From Amycolatopsis sp. MtRt-6 (lineage in GTDB: Bacteria; Actinomycetota; Actinomycetes; Mycobacteriales; Pseudonocardiaceae), in NCBI RefSeq assembly GCF_017308975.1, contig NZ_JADWPD010000038.1:48505-112504 (forward strand): DNA of 64,000 nt. The letters are read 5' to 3'. The notes under the pieces are model-generated. The model saw nothing but the letters and a program-made list of their open reading frames with translations, was not told where the DNA came from and ran no database searches. A program made the translations under genes and the position numbers. The number at the start of each line of letters is the position of its first letter. The stretch's first letter is position 1. Shown one piece after another: positions 35,015 through 44,031 of the stretch.

Positions 35015-36382
35015 ATGAGCCTGTCGTTATTGCTGAGCTTTGCGCATGCGTTCGCGATTGTCATGAGCGCGGCGTTCGTCCTCTACGTCTGCGGGATCAT
35101 CGTGCCGTACCTGCGGCACCGGCCCACCTGGCCCGGCGATCCGACGCTGTTCCGGTGGCATTTCTTCGTGCCGTGCCGCGACGAGGAACTCGTCATCGGG
35201 GACACCGTCCGTTACCTGCGGACGCGATTCCGCGCCGCTCACGTCTGGGTGATCGACGACCATTCCGACGACCGCACCCTCGACGTCGTGCGCCGGCTGC
35301 AGGGCCGGCGTGACCCCCGGCTGCACGTCGTCGCCCGCCGCCGTCCCCACGCCCGCACGGGCAAGAGCGACGCGCTCAACGCCGCCTACCGCGCGCTGCG
35401 CACGTGGCTCGGCCCCGACGACGACGGCTCGAACACGATTGTCGTGGTGGTCGACGCGGACGGGCGGCCGGCGTGGAACTGCCTGTACGTCTGCACGGCG
35501 CCGCACCTCTTCGGCGACCCGGCGGTCGGCGCGGTGCAGATCGACGTCCGGATGGGCAACCGCGGCACGGCGCCCCGGGCGGGCAGCAGGATCCGCCGCA
35601 AGTTCGGCCGGGCGTTGGTGCGCATGCAGGACCTCGAGTTCCGCACCGCGATCGCGGCGATCCAGATGTCCCGCGGCCACACGGGAACGATCGCGATGGG
35701 CGGCAACGGCCAGTTCACGAGGCTGTCCGCGCTCGACTCGATCGCCGGCCCCCGGCGCCGCCCCTGGCGCGGCTCGCTGCTCGAGGACTTCGAGCTCGGC
35801 GTCCACCTGCTGACGGCGGGCTGGAAGACGGGGTTCAGCGTGGACACGCACGTCGACCAGGAAGGGCTGTACAGCATGCGGCGGTTCCTGGCGCAGCGAA
35901 CCCGCTGGAGCCAGGGCACGATGCAGTGCGCGCGGTACGCCCGCAGGATCTGGAAGTCACCACACCTGACGACGTTCGGCGCGGCGGAGATGCTCTACTA
36001 CCTGGCCCAGCCGTGGATGCAGCTGCTGGGCAGCGTGGTCTACCCGGTCCCGCTGGTCCTCCTCGGCATCGAGGCGGTCACCGAACCGGCGGCGGTGTGG
36101 GCCTGGTTCACGGGCGGCGCCTGGAAGTCGCTGTTGTTGTACGGGATCGCGGGCCTGCTGCCGTTCCTGATCTGGGGACCGGTGTACCGCAAGCACTGCG
36201 AGCCGAAGTCGGGGCCGCTGCGCGGAATCGCGTACGGGCTGGGCTACGCGTGCTACATCTACACGTTCTACATCACGGTGTGGCGGGCGGTGTTCCGCCT
36301 GGTCCGGCGGCGGAACGGCTGGGCGAAGACACGGCGCAACACCGAGCGGGCGAACACCAAGGTGGTGGCGCTGGACCGGTGA
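35015..36382 (+). CDS. processive family-2 glycosyltransferase
   Basis: 455 residues. An N-terminal membrane helix precedes the GT-A catalytic domain with VIDDHSDDRT, VVVVDADGRP (DxD), LLEDFELG and QRTRWSQG (QxxRW), the signature of processive enzymes such as cellulose, hyaluronan or poly-GlcNAc synthases. Three or four C-terminal membrane helices follow. ATG 35015 has CGGAG nine bases upstream. It stands alone, so the polymer cannot be named; neighbouring surface genes support an envelope role. Confidence 0.88.
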   Translation: MSLSLLLSFAHAFAIVMSAAFVLYVCGIIVPYLRHRPTWPGDPTLFRWHFFVPCRDEELVIGDTVRYLRTRFRAAHVWVIDDHSDDRTLDVVRRLQGRRDPRLHVVARRRPHARTGKSDALNAAYRALRTWLGPDDDGSNTIVVVVDADGRPAWNCLYVCTAPHLFGDPAVGAVQIDVRMGNRGTAPRAGSRIRRKFGRALVRMQDLEFRTAIAAIQMSRGHTGTIAMGGNGQFTRLSALDSIAGPRRRPWRGSLLEDFELGVHLLTAGWKTGFSVDTHVDQEGLYSMRRFLAQRTRWSQGTMQCARYARRIWKSPHLTTFGAAEMLYYLAQPWMQLLGSVVYPVPLVLLGIEAVTEPAAVWAWFTGGAWKSLLLYGIAGLLPFLIWGPVYRKHCEPKSGPLRGIAYGLGYACYIYTFYITVWRAVFRLVRRRNGWAKTRRNTERANTKVVALDR

Positions 36383-36438
36383 ACTAACCCGGTAGGGTGA
36401 CGCTCCGACGAAGTTGATCTAGAAACTGGGTGGTCACC

Positions 36439-37338
36439 ATGGGGAAAATCCGACGTCTGGCAACGATCGCGACCAGTGTCGTGGCTGGTGTGGCGATGAC
36501 GGCCGGGCCGGCCGCGGCGGCTTCGGTGGACCTTCCGGAGGGGATGACCGCCAGCTACCTCGTCGTCGACCAGGAGACCGGCACGACCTTCGGCGCCGAC
36601 GAGCACAAGCAGTACCGCTCGGCCTCGCTGGTCAAGCTGTTCATCGCCCTCGACTACCTCGAATCGCACGGCCCCGACCACGAGATCCCGGCCGACGACC
36701 TGGCGCTGCTCGAGCCGATGCTGCGCTCCAGCAACGACGACGCCGCCAGCACGCTGTGGGTGCGCGACGGCTGGGACGAGATCGTCAAGCGCATGGTCGC
36801 CAAGATCGGTCTCACCGACACCGCGCCGCCGGCCTCCCGTGGCAAGTGGGGCTACACCGCGATCAGCGCCGCGGACATCGCCAAGACCTACCAGTACATC
36901 CAGCACGAGGCGAACCCGAAGTACCGCGACTTCATCATGAGCAACCTGGCGCAGTCGACCAAGTGCGGTTCGGACGGCTTCGACCAGTCGTTCGGCATTC
37001 CGAGCGCGGTGCCCGGCCAGAAGGCGGTCAAGCAGGGGTGGTCCGGTTACGGCGCCGCGCCCGCGCCCGGTGAGGAATGCACGGAGACCGACGCCAACGT
37101 GCTGCGCGTGCTGCGTTCGCCGGAGGTCAAGGCGGCCACGGCGGTCGCGTCCAGCGGCGACGGCACGACCGACGCCCAGGACATCGACCTGACCAGCCGC
37201 GCGATGCACACGAGCGGCACGGTGTCCGACAAGATCGTGGTGGTGCTGACCCTCGAGCCGACCACGCTGTCCTGGAAGGACTCCGCCGACCGGATCACCA
37301 AGCTCACCCGGGACGTTTATCTGCAGTCCGCACTCTGA
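36439..37338 (+). CDS. secreted serine hydrolase with beta-lactamase-like fold
   Basis: 299 residues. A signal peptide ends at AAAASVDLP. The motifs of class A/PBP enzymes are visible: SASLVKL (SxxK), SND (SxN) and KQGWSG in the KTG position. There is no omega-loop ExxLN typical of active class A beta-lactamases, so a lipoprotein- or peptidase-like role is as likely as resistance. In-frame GTG at 36430 is an alternative start. Confidence 0.8.
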   Translation: MGKIRRLATIATSVVAGVAMTAGPAAAASVDLPEGMTASYLVVDQETGTTFGADEHKQYRSASLVKLFIALDYLESHGPDHEIPADDLALLEPMLRSSNDDAASTLWVRDGWDEIVKRMVAKIGLTDTAPPASRGKWGYTAISAADIAKTYQYIQHEANPKYRDFIMSNLAQSTKCGSDGFDQSFGIPSAVPGQKAVKQGWSGYGAAPAPGEECTETDANVLRVLRSPEVKAATAVASSGDGTTDAQDIDLTSRAMHTSGTVSDKIVVVLTLEPTTLSWKDSADRITKLTRDVYLQSAL

Positions 37339-37399
37339 CCGCAGCCCGACGCGGGTCAACCGGCTGGTCCGGTCGCGCTGGTGCTTCGGCTGTGGCCTA

Positions 37400-37870
37400 C
37401 GGGACAGCTCGAAGGTCCTGCTGCCGTCGGGAGTGCTGGCCGTGATCGTCCCGTAGCCGTGGAAGCCGCCCAAGCCCTTGTACACGGGACCGCAGTCCGG
37501 GCCGGCTTCCGGCACCCACAGCCCAAGGCCGTAGCGGCCCTTGGGGTGCGGCTTACGCATCTCCGCCAGCAACGGAGCCGACAGGAGCTTGCCGCGGTTG
37601 AGCGCGGTGAAGAACGTGTGGAGGTCCTTGGTGGTCGAGATCAGCTCACCGGCGCTGGCCGCCAGGAGGGGTTCTGGCGGGTGATGTCGACCACCTTCCA
37701 CTGCCCGGCGTCCTGGTAGCGGTAGTAGCCGTGGGCGTGCGGTCCGGGAATGTCCGGCGACGTGCCGGGCACCACGGTGTCCCGCAGCCCGAGTGGCCGC
37801 AGGATCCGCCGGGCGAGCTCGTCGCCGCAGGGACGGCCGGTGACCTTCTCGATCAGCGACCCAGCCAGTT
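37400..37870 (-). pseudogene. decayed D-alanyl-D-alanine-carboxypeptidase-like serine hydrolase
   Basis: Two halves in different frames: first LAGSLIEKVTGRPCGDELAR... PHAHGYYRY... VVDITRQNPSW, then after a shift near 37670 AASAGELISTTKDLHTFFTAL and GLGGFHGYGTITASTPDGSR. These are the middle and end of a beta-lactamase-fold hydrolase; the N-terminal part with the catalytic SxxK is gone. Confidence 0.75.
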
Positions 37871-37879
37871 CCCCGACGA

Positions 37880-38394
37880 CACCACGCGCCTCAGCTATCT
37901 CGACCTGCCGCTACCTGGACCCGCGATCGACGCGGCCACCTACCGCACACTGACCTGGCACATCGCCTTCCACTCGCAGCGACAGGTCCCCGAGGCGGTC
38001 GTGCGCGACGATGTCCGCGAGTACCTGGCACTGTTTCTATCCCAGGTCTCGTTCGGCGGAACGGCGTTCGGCGGCACCTCGGACCGGTCGCCGTTCACCG
38101 ACACCGAGATCGACGAGTACGCACGGACCTACAGCCGGCCCGAGGCCCTGTCGGGTGGCTTCGAGCTCTACCGCGCCCTCGACAAGGACGTCCGCGACAC
38201 CGTGGCAGCGGCACCGGTGCGTGTCCCCGCCCTGCTCATGGCCGCCAAGGGCAACTCGACGCGATCCGATCCACAGTGACCCCACGCATGACCAACATCG
38301 CGCGTGCGGTGGACGTGCCATACGCAGGGCACTGGCTCGTGGAAGAAGACCCCCGTTCGTCACCGCGGAGCTGATGCGTTTCCTCGACGGATGA
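37880..38394 (+). pseudogene. truncated alpha/beta hydrolase (epoxide-hydrolase-like)
   Basis: The frame reads LTWHIAFHSQRQVPEAVVRD...YARTYSRPEALSGGFELYRA... VRVPALLMAAKGNST, then continues in other frames as VDVPYAGHWLVEE and FVTAELMRFLDG, with stop at 38394. This is the C-terminal half of an alpha/beta hydrolase containing the catalytic His region but lacking the nucleophile part, with at least two frameshifts. Confidence 0.7.
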
Positions 38395-38460
38395 CCGTGC
38401 CACCACGGCTTTTCGGCGGCCACGGCGAAGTGCTCTTCGACGGCTACGACGTAGGCAGCC

Positions 38461-39081
38461 TTAGCTCGTGCGGTGGGCTCGCACGAGGGGCAGGAACATC
38501 TCGTCGACGATCGAGCGGACGCGTTCGGCGTCGAGGGGTTTGAGGTCCATGAGCAGATCGTGCCGCACGAGGTCGAACGGCAGGGCGAGCACTGCCGGCG
38601 GAATGCCTTCCGGGTCGATCTCGCCGCGGGCTGCGGCCTGCCGGTAGATCGTTCGCGCCTGCGGGAGCAACTGGTCTCCCATGACCTGTGCCCGGATGTC
38701 CGCAGGCGACAGGCCGGTGGCGGCGAGCAGCCCCGAGAACGCCGCGGCCGCCGCGATGGCGAAGAACCCGGCGAGGGCGTCGCCGAGCGCGGTCAAGTAG
38801 TGGATCAGGTCGTCGCGGAGATTGCCGGTGTCGGGCACGGCCACGGGGTGCGTCGCCCGGTACCGGTCGAAAACGGCGAGCACGAGTTCGTCCTTGTTCG
38901 CCCAGCGGCGATAGAGGACGGGCTCGCTGGTGCGGGCGCGTCTGGCAATGGACCCCATGGTCAGGTGCGCATAGCCGATCTCGACCAGCTCGTCCCAGCC
39001 GGCGTCGAGGATGGCGGCTTCGAGCGCCGCACCGTGCCGCCGGGTCGCCGGCTGGGCGGGATCGATCTCCGATGAGGTCAC
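38461..39081 (-). CDS. TetR-family repressor
   Basis: 206 residues. The N-terminal HTH is visible in ELVEIGYAHLTMGSIARRAR and TSEPVLYRRWANKDEL. It is divergent from an FAD monooxygenase gene, with two related palindromes between them (39092-39111, 39131-39150), so it very probably represses both itself and the monooxygenase until an aromatic ligand binds. Confidence 0.9.
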   Translation of the reverse strand: MTSSEIDPAQPATRRHGAALEAAILDAGWDELVEIGYAHLTMGSIARRARTSEPVLYRRWANKDELVLAVFDRYRATHPVAVPDTGNLRDDLIHYLTALGDALAGFFAIAAAAAFSGLLAATGLSPADIRAQVMGDQLLPQARTIYRQAAARGEIDPEGIPPAVLALPFDLVRHDLLMDLKPLDAERVRSIVDEMFLPLVRAHRTS

Positions 39082-39091
39082 CCCGCCATCT

Positions 39092-39150
39092 TAGAAAGGT
39101 TTGCCTTTCTTGCAACCGGAGCCTAGAGTCAAGAAAGATATTACTTTCTT
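39092..39150. promoter_or_regulatory. two TetR-type operators
   Basis: Site 1 TAGAAAGGTTTGCCTTTCTT (39092-39111) and site 2 AAGAAAGATATTACTTTCTT (39131-39150) share AGAAAG-N7-CTTTCTT symmetry, with centres 39 bases apart. Site 2 ends 14 bases before the monooxygenase ATG. Confidence 0.65.
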
Positions 39151-39164
39151 GCAGGGGAGGCGTG

Positions 39165-40691
39165 ATGAGTGAGCCGTGCAGTGTCGCAGCGGGTTCCACC
39201 ACGGTGTTGATCGTGGGTGCCGGCCCGACGGGCCTGACGCTGGCTGTCGAGCTCGCGCGCAGCGGCGTCCCGTTCCGCCTGATCGACGCGGAGCCCGGTC
39301 CGCGTCCGGGCTCCCGCGGCAAGGGGGTGCAACCGCGCACTCTGGAGATCTTCGAGGACCTCGGCATCGCCGAGCGGGTGATCGCGAACGGTCAGCTGGC
39401 CATTCCGATGAACTCGACAGGTCCCGACGGCCAGGTCACGCGCGGCGGTGCGATCCCGGAGTCGTTGGCGAACCGGCCCGACATCCCGTACGCGGCGAGC
39501 CTGATCACGCCCCAGTGGCGAGTCGAGGAGGCGCTCCGTCTCCGGCTCGACGAGCTCGGGAGCGCGGTCGAGTTCGGCACCGCACTGGTCGGCTTCACCC
39601 AGACGGACGACGGCGTCACGGCCGAGATCGTCACCGATGGCACGGCCGCGACCGTCGCCGCGCGGTGGCTCGTCGGCGCCGACGGAGGACACAGCATCGT
39701 CCGCAAACAAGCCGGCGTCGCGTTCGCCGGCGAGACACGCGAGGACGTCCGGATGGTCCTGGCCGATCTGCCGGCTTCCGGCCTCAGCCGTGACGCGTGG
39801 GAGACCTGGCGTCACCCGACCGGCATCATGAGCCTCTGCCCGCTTCCCTCAACCGATGCATTCCAGTACGCCGCCACCCTCGCGCCCGGCGCGGAGCCTC
39901 GGCTCCGCCTCGCCGACCTCCAGGCGACCCTCGAGGAGAGGACGGGCCGGACCGACATCCGTCTCCACGAACCCGAGTGGACCTCGGTGTGGCGCGCCAA
40001 CATTCGCCTGGTCGAGCACTACCGCGTGGGGAACGCGTTCCTGGCCGGTGACGCGGCGCACATCCACGCGCCGGCCGGCGGACAGGGCATGAACACCGGA
40101 ATCCAGGACGCCCACAATTTCGCCTGGAAATTCGCCGCCGTCGTGAACGACGGCGCCCCGCTCGCCCTGCTCGACTCCTACGAGGCCGAGCGCCGTCCCG
40201 TCGCCGCTCATGTCCTCGCGCTCTCGAACACGCGGCTGGCCAAGACCATCCAGACCAACGCGGTCCCGGTCGACCGGGACGCGAGCACGATCCAGCTCGA
40301 CGTGGGATACCGCGGATCCGCCCTGGCCCGCGACGACCGCGACGAGCAGGCAAGCCTCCGCGCCGGAGACCGCGCCCCCGACGCGACCGCGCTGGCCACC
40401 GTCGACGGAGTCCACCGCCTGTTCGACCTGATCGGCCGAGGCCGGTTCACCCTCCTCGACTTCGGCCCAACGCCGGCAACGACGCTTCCCGGAACCGCAC
40501 CTCGGGTGCTACACGTCGTCGCACAGCCGGCCGGCGAAGGTGAAATCGAGGACACCGCCGGCCACCTCGCGGCCGCCTATGACCCCTCCGGCAGAACGCT
40601 CGTCCTGATCCGTCCCGACGGCTATATCGGGCTGATCTCCGACGCCGGCGACCTCAACGTCGTCATGAACTACCTCGCCGCATTCGGCTGA
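39165..40691 (+). CDS. FAD-dependent aromatic monooxygenase (PheA/TfdB-like)
   Basis: 508 residues. The FAD-binding GxGxxG is VLIVGAGPTGLTLAVELA; the second FAD motif is VGNAFLAGDAAHIHAPAGGQ followed by GMNTGIQDAHNFAWK, and the DG motif is WLVGADGGHSIVRK. A C-terminal thioredoxin-like domain (about 395-508) is typical of polyketide and phenol hydroxylases such as PgaE/RdmE. ATG 39165 has GGGGAGG upstream. It is controlled by the divergent TetR gene; the substrate is unknown. Confidence 0.9.
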   Translation: MSEPCSVAAGSTTVLIVGAGPTGLTLAVELARSGVPFRLIDAEPGPRPGSRGKGVQPRTLEIFEDLGIAERVIANGQLAIPMNSTGPDGQVTRGGAIPESLANRPDIPYAASLITPQWRVEEALRLRLDELGSAVEFGTALVGFTQTDDGVTAEIVTDGTAATVAARWLVGADGGHSIVRKQAGVAFAGETREDVRMVLADLPASGLSRDAWETWRHPTGIMSLCPLPSTDAFQYAATLAPGAEPRLRLADLQATLEERTGRTDIRLHEPEWTSVWRANIRLVEHYRVGNAFLAGDAAHIHAPAGGQGMNTGIQDAHNFAWKFAAVVNDGAPLALLDSYEAERRPVAAHVLALSNTRLAKTIQTNAVPVDRDASTIQLDVGYRGSALARDDRDEQASLRAGDRAPDATALATVDGVHRLFDLIGRGRFTLLDFGPTPATTLPGTAPRVLHVVAQPAGEGEIEDTAGHLAAAYDPSGRTLVLIRPDGYIGLISDAGDLNVVMNYLAAFG

Positions 40692-40705
40692 TGCCCGTCC
40701 TCGAA

Positions 40706-40745
40706 TTTTGAGGAACGATCGTTCTTGACTGATCGTTCCTCAAAA
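40706..40745. promoter_or_regulatory. large perfect inverted repeat, operator of the TetR gene at 40761
   Basis: TTTTGAGGAACGATC (40706-40720), 10-base spacer, GATCGTTCCTCAAAA (40731-40745): 15-bp perfect arms, with a nested GAACGATCGTTC palindrome at 40713-40724. It ends 15 bases before the TetR ATG, as expected for autorepression. Confidence 0.7.
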
Positions 40746-40760
40746 GGCTATCGTCACGGC

Positions 40761-41261
40761 ATGGGCAGGCAACGGGCGTTCGACGAGGACGAGGTGGTGC
40801 GCGCCGCCGTCGGATTGTTCGGCAGCCGCGCGTACGACGGGGTGTCCGTCGACGACCTCGTCACCCACCTCGGCGTGCACCGCAACAGCCTGTACAAGAC
40901 GTTCGGCAGCAAGCGCGGCCTCTACCTGGTCGCCTTGCGCCGCCACCTCGCCGACGACGTCCACCCCCTGGCCGGAGCGCTTGCCGCGGCAACGGATGCC
41001 GAGACTGCGCTGCGGCTCGTCACGGCGGCCGACCTCGGCCTGCTGCTGCTCGCGGCGGTCGAACGGGCGCCGGACGACGAGGAGGTGGCCGCCGAAGTGA
41101 CCGCGGCACTGGCCGCCGTCGACCAGGCGATCGCCGACGCGCTCGGCATTTCCACCGACCTGGCCGCCGCCCTCACAGCGGCCGCACTGGGCATCCTCCT
41201 GCGCGGCAACCCCGACGGTGTCGGCACCGCGCTGGCCCAACACCTCGATCCCCTCGACTGA
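40761..41261 (+). CDS. TetR-family regulator
   Basis: 166 residues. HTH in VRAAVGLFGSRAYDGVSVDD and LGVHRNSLYKTFGSKRGLYL. ATG 40761 is used because the longer frame would run through the operator palindrome. It is followed by a 116-residue protein after 14 bases and a hydrolase after 13 more, so all three likely form one autorepressed operon. Confidence 0.88.
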   Translation: MGRQRAFDEDEVVRAAVGLFGSRAYDGVSVDDLVTHLGVHRNSLYKTFGSKRGLYLVALRRHLADDVHPLAGALAAATDAETALRLVTAADLGLLLLAAVERAPDDEEVAAEVTAALAAVDQAIADALGISTDLAAALTAAALGILLRGNPDGVGTALAQHLDPLD

Positions 41262-41275
41262 CAAGGAAAACAGAC

Positions 41276-41626
41276 ATGGCACTGGTCCACATCGACGCCG
41301 ACGACCTCGTCGTCGTGATCGAGGGTCTCGACAAGCTCTGGGCCTTCAAGAGCAGCCTGACCATCCCGCTGGCCAACGTCCGCGGCGCGACCGCGGATCC
41401 CGGCATCGCCGCCGACCCCAAGGGAATCCGTGCGCCCGGCGCCCACGTGCCCGGCGTGATCACGGCGGGCACGTTCCACCTCGACGGCGAAAAGGTCTTC
41501 TGGGACGTCAAGGATCCGTCGAAGGCCGTCGTGATCGAACTCGCCGACGAGCGCTACACCCGCCTGGTTCTCCAAGTCGACAACCCCCGCGCGACCGTCG
41601 CGCTGGTCGAGAACGCCCTGCGCTGA
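41276..41626 (+). CDS. small beta-rich protein, possibly PH-like
   Basis: 116 residues, MALVHIDADDLVVVIEGLDK... with WAFKSSLTIPLANVRGATAD, VPGVITAGTFHLDGEKVFWD and a C-terminal helix PRATVALVENAL. The pattern of seven short strands and a final helix suggests a bacterial PH-like domain; similar proteins occur beside TetR genes in actinobacteria. No catalytic motif. AAGGAAAA precedes the ATG. Middle gene of the TetR operon. Confidence 0.75.
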   Translation: MALVHIDADDLVVVIEGLDKLWAFKSSLTIPLANVRGATADPGIAADPKGIRAPGAHVPGVITAGTFHLDGEKVFWDVKDPSKAVVIELADERYTRLVLQVDNPRATVALVENALR

Positions 41627-41639
41627 AAGAGATACGCCG

Positions 41640-42668
41640 ATGTACTCCCACCTCGCCGCGGCCGTGCTGTCGCTGGCTGCCGTGACCGCCACCCCGGCCG
41701 AGGCGACGCCCGGCCTCGTGCCTGCCGCCGACCGCGAGGTCGTTTTCACCGTCGACGGGACGGCGACGTACGGCACCTTGCACGTTCCCGCGCACCGTGC
41801 CGGGCAACGGTTGCGCGCCGCAGTGCTGCTGCCCGGCAGCGGACCCACCGACCGCGACGGCAACCAACCACCACACGCCTCCCAGAACACCCTGGCGCAG
41901 GTGGCCGACGCGCTCGACAGCGACCGGGTCGCCACGCTGCGGTTCGACAAGTACGGCACCGGCCGCACCGGGCTCGGCGCCTACCGCGACCACCCCGAAG
42001 CACTCGACTACCCGGCGTTCGTCCGTCAGGCAACGGCCGCCTACGAGTGGTTGCGCGATCAACCGGAGACCGACCCACACGCCCTGATGGTCGTCGGGCA
42101 CAGCGAGGGCGCGATGACCGCGCTGCTGCTCGGCGGCACCGTCCACCCGCGCCCCACCGGCCTGGCACTGCTGCAACCGCAGGCGATCCGCCTGCTGGAC
42201 CTGGTCGCGCTGCAACTGCACGCCCAGACCGCCGAGGCGACCCGGCAGGGTCAATTGACCCCGGAGCAGCAGCACGCGATCGACGCGGCGATCGACGCCG
42301 CCGTCACCGCCCTGCGTGAACACCGCCCGGTCGACACCACCGACCTGCCACCCGCCGTCGCCCAGCTCTTCGAGGCCTTCCAAGGCCCCAACGCCCGATT
42401 CGTGCTGAGCGATGACGCCGTCTATCCACCGGCCACCGCCGCCGCGCTCCGGCCGGGAACCAGGGTGCTGCTGACTTGCGGCACGAACGACGCCCAAGTC
42501 CCTTGCGCCACAACGGACTCCCTGACCGCCGCCCTACACCGCGCACACGCCGGCGGACCGGGCCGGGTGCCACTGCCCGGAGTGGACCACCTCCTGCACG
42601 ACGCCGACCACCCGGACACCCCCGCCCCGGCCGTACTCCACGCCCTGCACCGGTTCGCGCAGCGCTGA
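41640..42668 (+). CDS. secreted alpha/beta hydrolase
   Basis: 342 residues with a short signal peptide (MYSHLAAAVLSLAAVTATPA). The oxyanion region is LLPGSGPTDRDGN, the nucleophile elbow VVGHSEGAM and the catalytic His lies in LPGVDHLLHD. It resembles peptidase S9/esterase-type hydrolases such as the YcjY/EstD group. Last gene of the TetR operon. The substrate is unknown. Confidence 0.87.
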   Translation: MYSHLAAAVLSLAAVTATPAEATPGLVPAADREVVFTVDGTATYGTLHVPAHRAGQRLRAAVLLPGSGPTDRDGNQPPHASQNTLAQVADALDSDRVATLRFDKYGTGRTGLGAYRDHPEALDYPAFVRQATAAYEWLRDQPETDPHALMVVGHSEGAMTALLLGGTVHPRPTGLALLQPQAIRLLDLVALQLHAQTAEATRQGQLTPEQQHAIDAAIDAAVTALREHRPVDTTDLPPAVAQLFEAFQGPNARFVLSDDAVYPPATAAALRPGTRVLLTCGTNDAQVPCATTDSLTAALHRAHAGGPGRVPLPGVDHLLHDADHPDTPAPAVLHALHRFAQR

Positions 42669-42711
42669 AGCAGGCCGAGGACGAAACGCCGAACCGCCTC
42701 CACGCACTCCG

Positions 42712-42812
42712 CGCCAGCCGCACATGCCGTTGTGGTCGGTCAGCATGATCGCGTCCAGCTCAAGTCGGACGGATGCCTCGACCAGGGCTTCCGGCGAGCT
42801 CACGCCGTCGAC
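42712..42812 (-). pseudogene. fragment of a DnaE2-type polymerase PHP domain
   Basis: The minus frame reads FVDGVSSPEALVEASVRLEL followed by DAIMLTDHNGMCGW, which closely follows the PHP-domain opening of error-prone polymerase DnaE2 (..FLDGASSPEELV..ALALTDHDGMYG). Only about 35 residues remain, and both sides are unrelated sequence. It abuts an integrase remnant. Confidence 0.65.
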
Positions 42813-42816
42813 GAAG

Positions 42817-43217
42817 CTGCAAACGCGCCAGATCCGCCGCATCGAGATCGGCAGACCGAAAAGTGAGGCCAGTAACCGGGTCATCGGCCTCGACAGCGCA
42901 ACCATCGCCCTGATTCGCCAATACCGGCAAGACACCGCCGACGACGTGGACCCCGCATCGAAAGAGTTTATGTTCACAACCCGGTCCGGCAGCCTGCTGC
43001 ACGACCTACGGCGCGGCGCCGGCAGCCTTTCCCTGGCCGCCGGAAACGACCTCAAACCGTACAAGCCATGCTCGGGCACTCCGGCATCGGCTTGACCGCC
43101 GACACCTACGTCAGCGTCCTACCCGACCTGGCCTGCCGCGCCGCCGAAGCCACCATCCACCACGTCCTCACCGCCGCAAAGCCACCGGCGCACGGCTACG
43201 CGGCTGCCCGCCTGTAA
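42817..43217 (+). pseudogene. truncated tyrosine recombinase
   Basis: The C-terminal third of an integrase: IEIGRPKSEASNRVIGLDSA, HDLRRGAGSLSLAAGNDLK, then after a one-base deletion near 43058 VQAMLGHSGI and LTADTYVSVLPDLACRAAEA. The HxxR, GHS and Tyr boxes are recognisable, but the N-terminal two thirds are missing. It resembles the intact integrase at 44613 and may be its older relative. Confidence 0.75.
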
Positions 43218-43383
43218 CGACTCCACCCCGGGCAGTCCGCAGCAACCCGCGAAAGGACGATCATCTATCCGGCGAAGGACAGGTCAAACCCCGAGCCCAT
43301 CTCGGGCTTACCGGGAGCCCACGAAGACGGGGCACAGAGATCAACAACGACAGTAAACAAGCAGGTCAGCACGCGTGGTGCCT

Positions 43384-43430
43384 TGGTGGGCCGCCTGGGG
43401 CTCGAACCCAGAACCTACGGATTAAAAGTC
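43384..43430 (-). other. 3' half of tRNA-Lys(TTT), attachment-site-like
   Basis: On the minus strand the sequence runs from the anticodon loop CTTTTAA through TCCGT, variable loop, a complete T-arm (CTGGG-TTCGAGC-CCCAG) to GCGGCCC-A-CCA. The 5' half is absent: after two bases of the anticodon stem the match ends. Such a 3' fragment is what remains at one end of an element integrated in a tRNA gene. The orientation puts the element to the right; the intact gene is not found in the window. Confidence 0.7.
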
Positions 43431-43776
43431 TACGGGAAACCAATATCGGCGAGTGTCACCGCATGCCGACCTGTGCCAATAAATGCGGGTCAGCCGACAT
43501 CTTCGCCCCTTTTCAGTGTCGCGGAGTGTCGCCCAGTATCAGGCTCTACTTCGGCAACGGAGACCCATCGGAGACGCACTACCCATGATTCTGGGCCATT
43601 GCGGACCCACCGTCAATCAATCCAAATGCGACATGTTATACACCGCTGATCGCGAGCGACAGCAACCCAGGGGTGGCCTCGAAGCTCACAATCGGCAGCT
43701 GTCCGACCACGCCCGCCAACCTCTCGCGACCCACCCTTACTCCCAGCCTCATTGACCACCGCTTCGGCAGTAGGGG

Positions 43777-44031
43777 TCATGAAGTGCTGCGCTTGCGAGC
43801 GCGTGCTTGCGAAGACAGGAGTGCCATCCGCACAAAGTGTGCCCTCCGCAGCGCCTCCGCCCGCCTCATTCGCTCGTCGTGCGGTAACACGCCGTCCGGA
43901 TCGACCTGCCTCGTCCACCGGTCGTCGAAACCACGTCGAGCCGGCGCAGTTGCGGCGGTCCGGTCCTCGCAGTACGCCCATCGCGTGTAGCTGGCAACGC
44001 GTGCCGCCATGGATCGCTGCTCCGGCGTCAC
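43777..44031 (-). CDS. small basic protein found with actinobacterial integrative elements
   Basis: 84 residues: MTPEQRSMAARVASYTRWAY, then TAATAPARRGFDDRWTRQVD, PDGVLPHDERMRRAEALRRA and HFVRMALLSSQARAR. I recognise this type as a frequent companion of integrases in actinobacterial elements; it has no assigned function. GTG 44031 has GGAG five bases upstream and overlaps the preceding gene by four bases (GTGA). Confidence 0.65.
   Translation of the reverse strand: MTPEQRSMAARVASYTRWAYCEDRTAATAPARRGFDDRWTRQVDPDGVLPHDERMRRAEALRRAHFVRMALLSSQARARKRSTS

Noticed and set aside
36439..37338. Class A beta-lactamase resistance gene
   Set aside because: SxxK and SxN are present, but the ExxLN omega loop and a canonical KTG are not evident, so only the fold is claimed.
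43383..43649. 88-codon frame beginning GRLGLEPRTYGLK
   Set aside because: Its start is translated tRNA sequence, a well-known annotation artefact.
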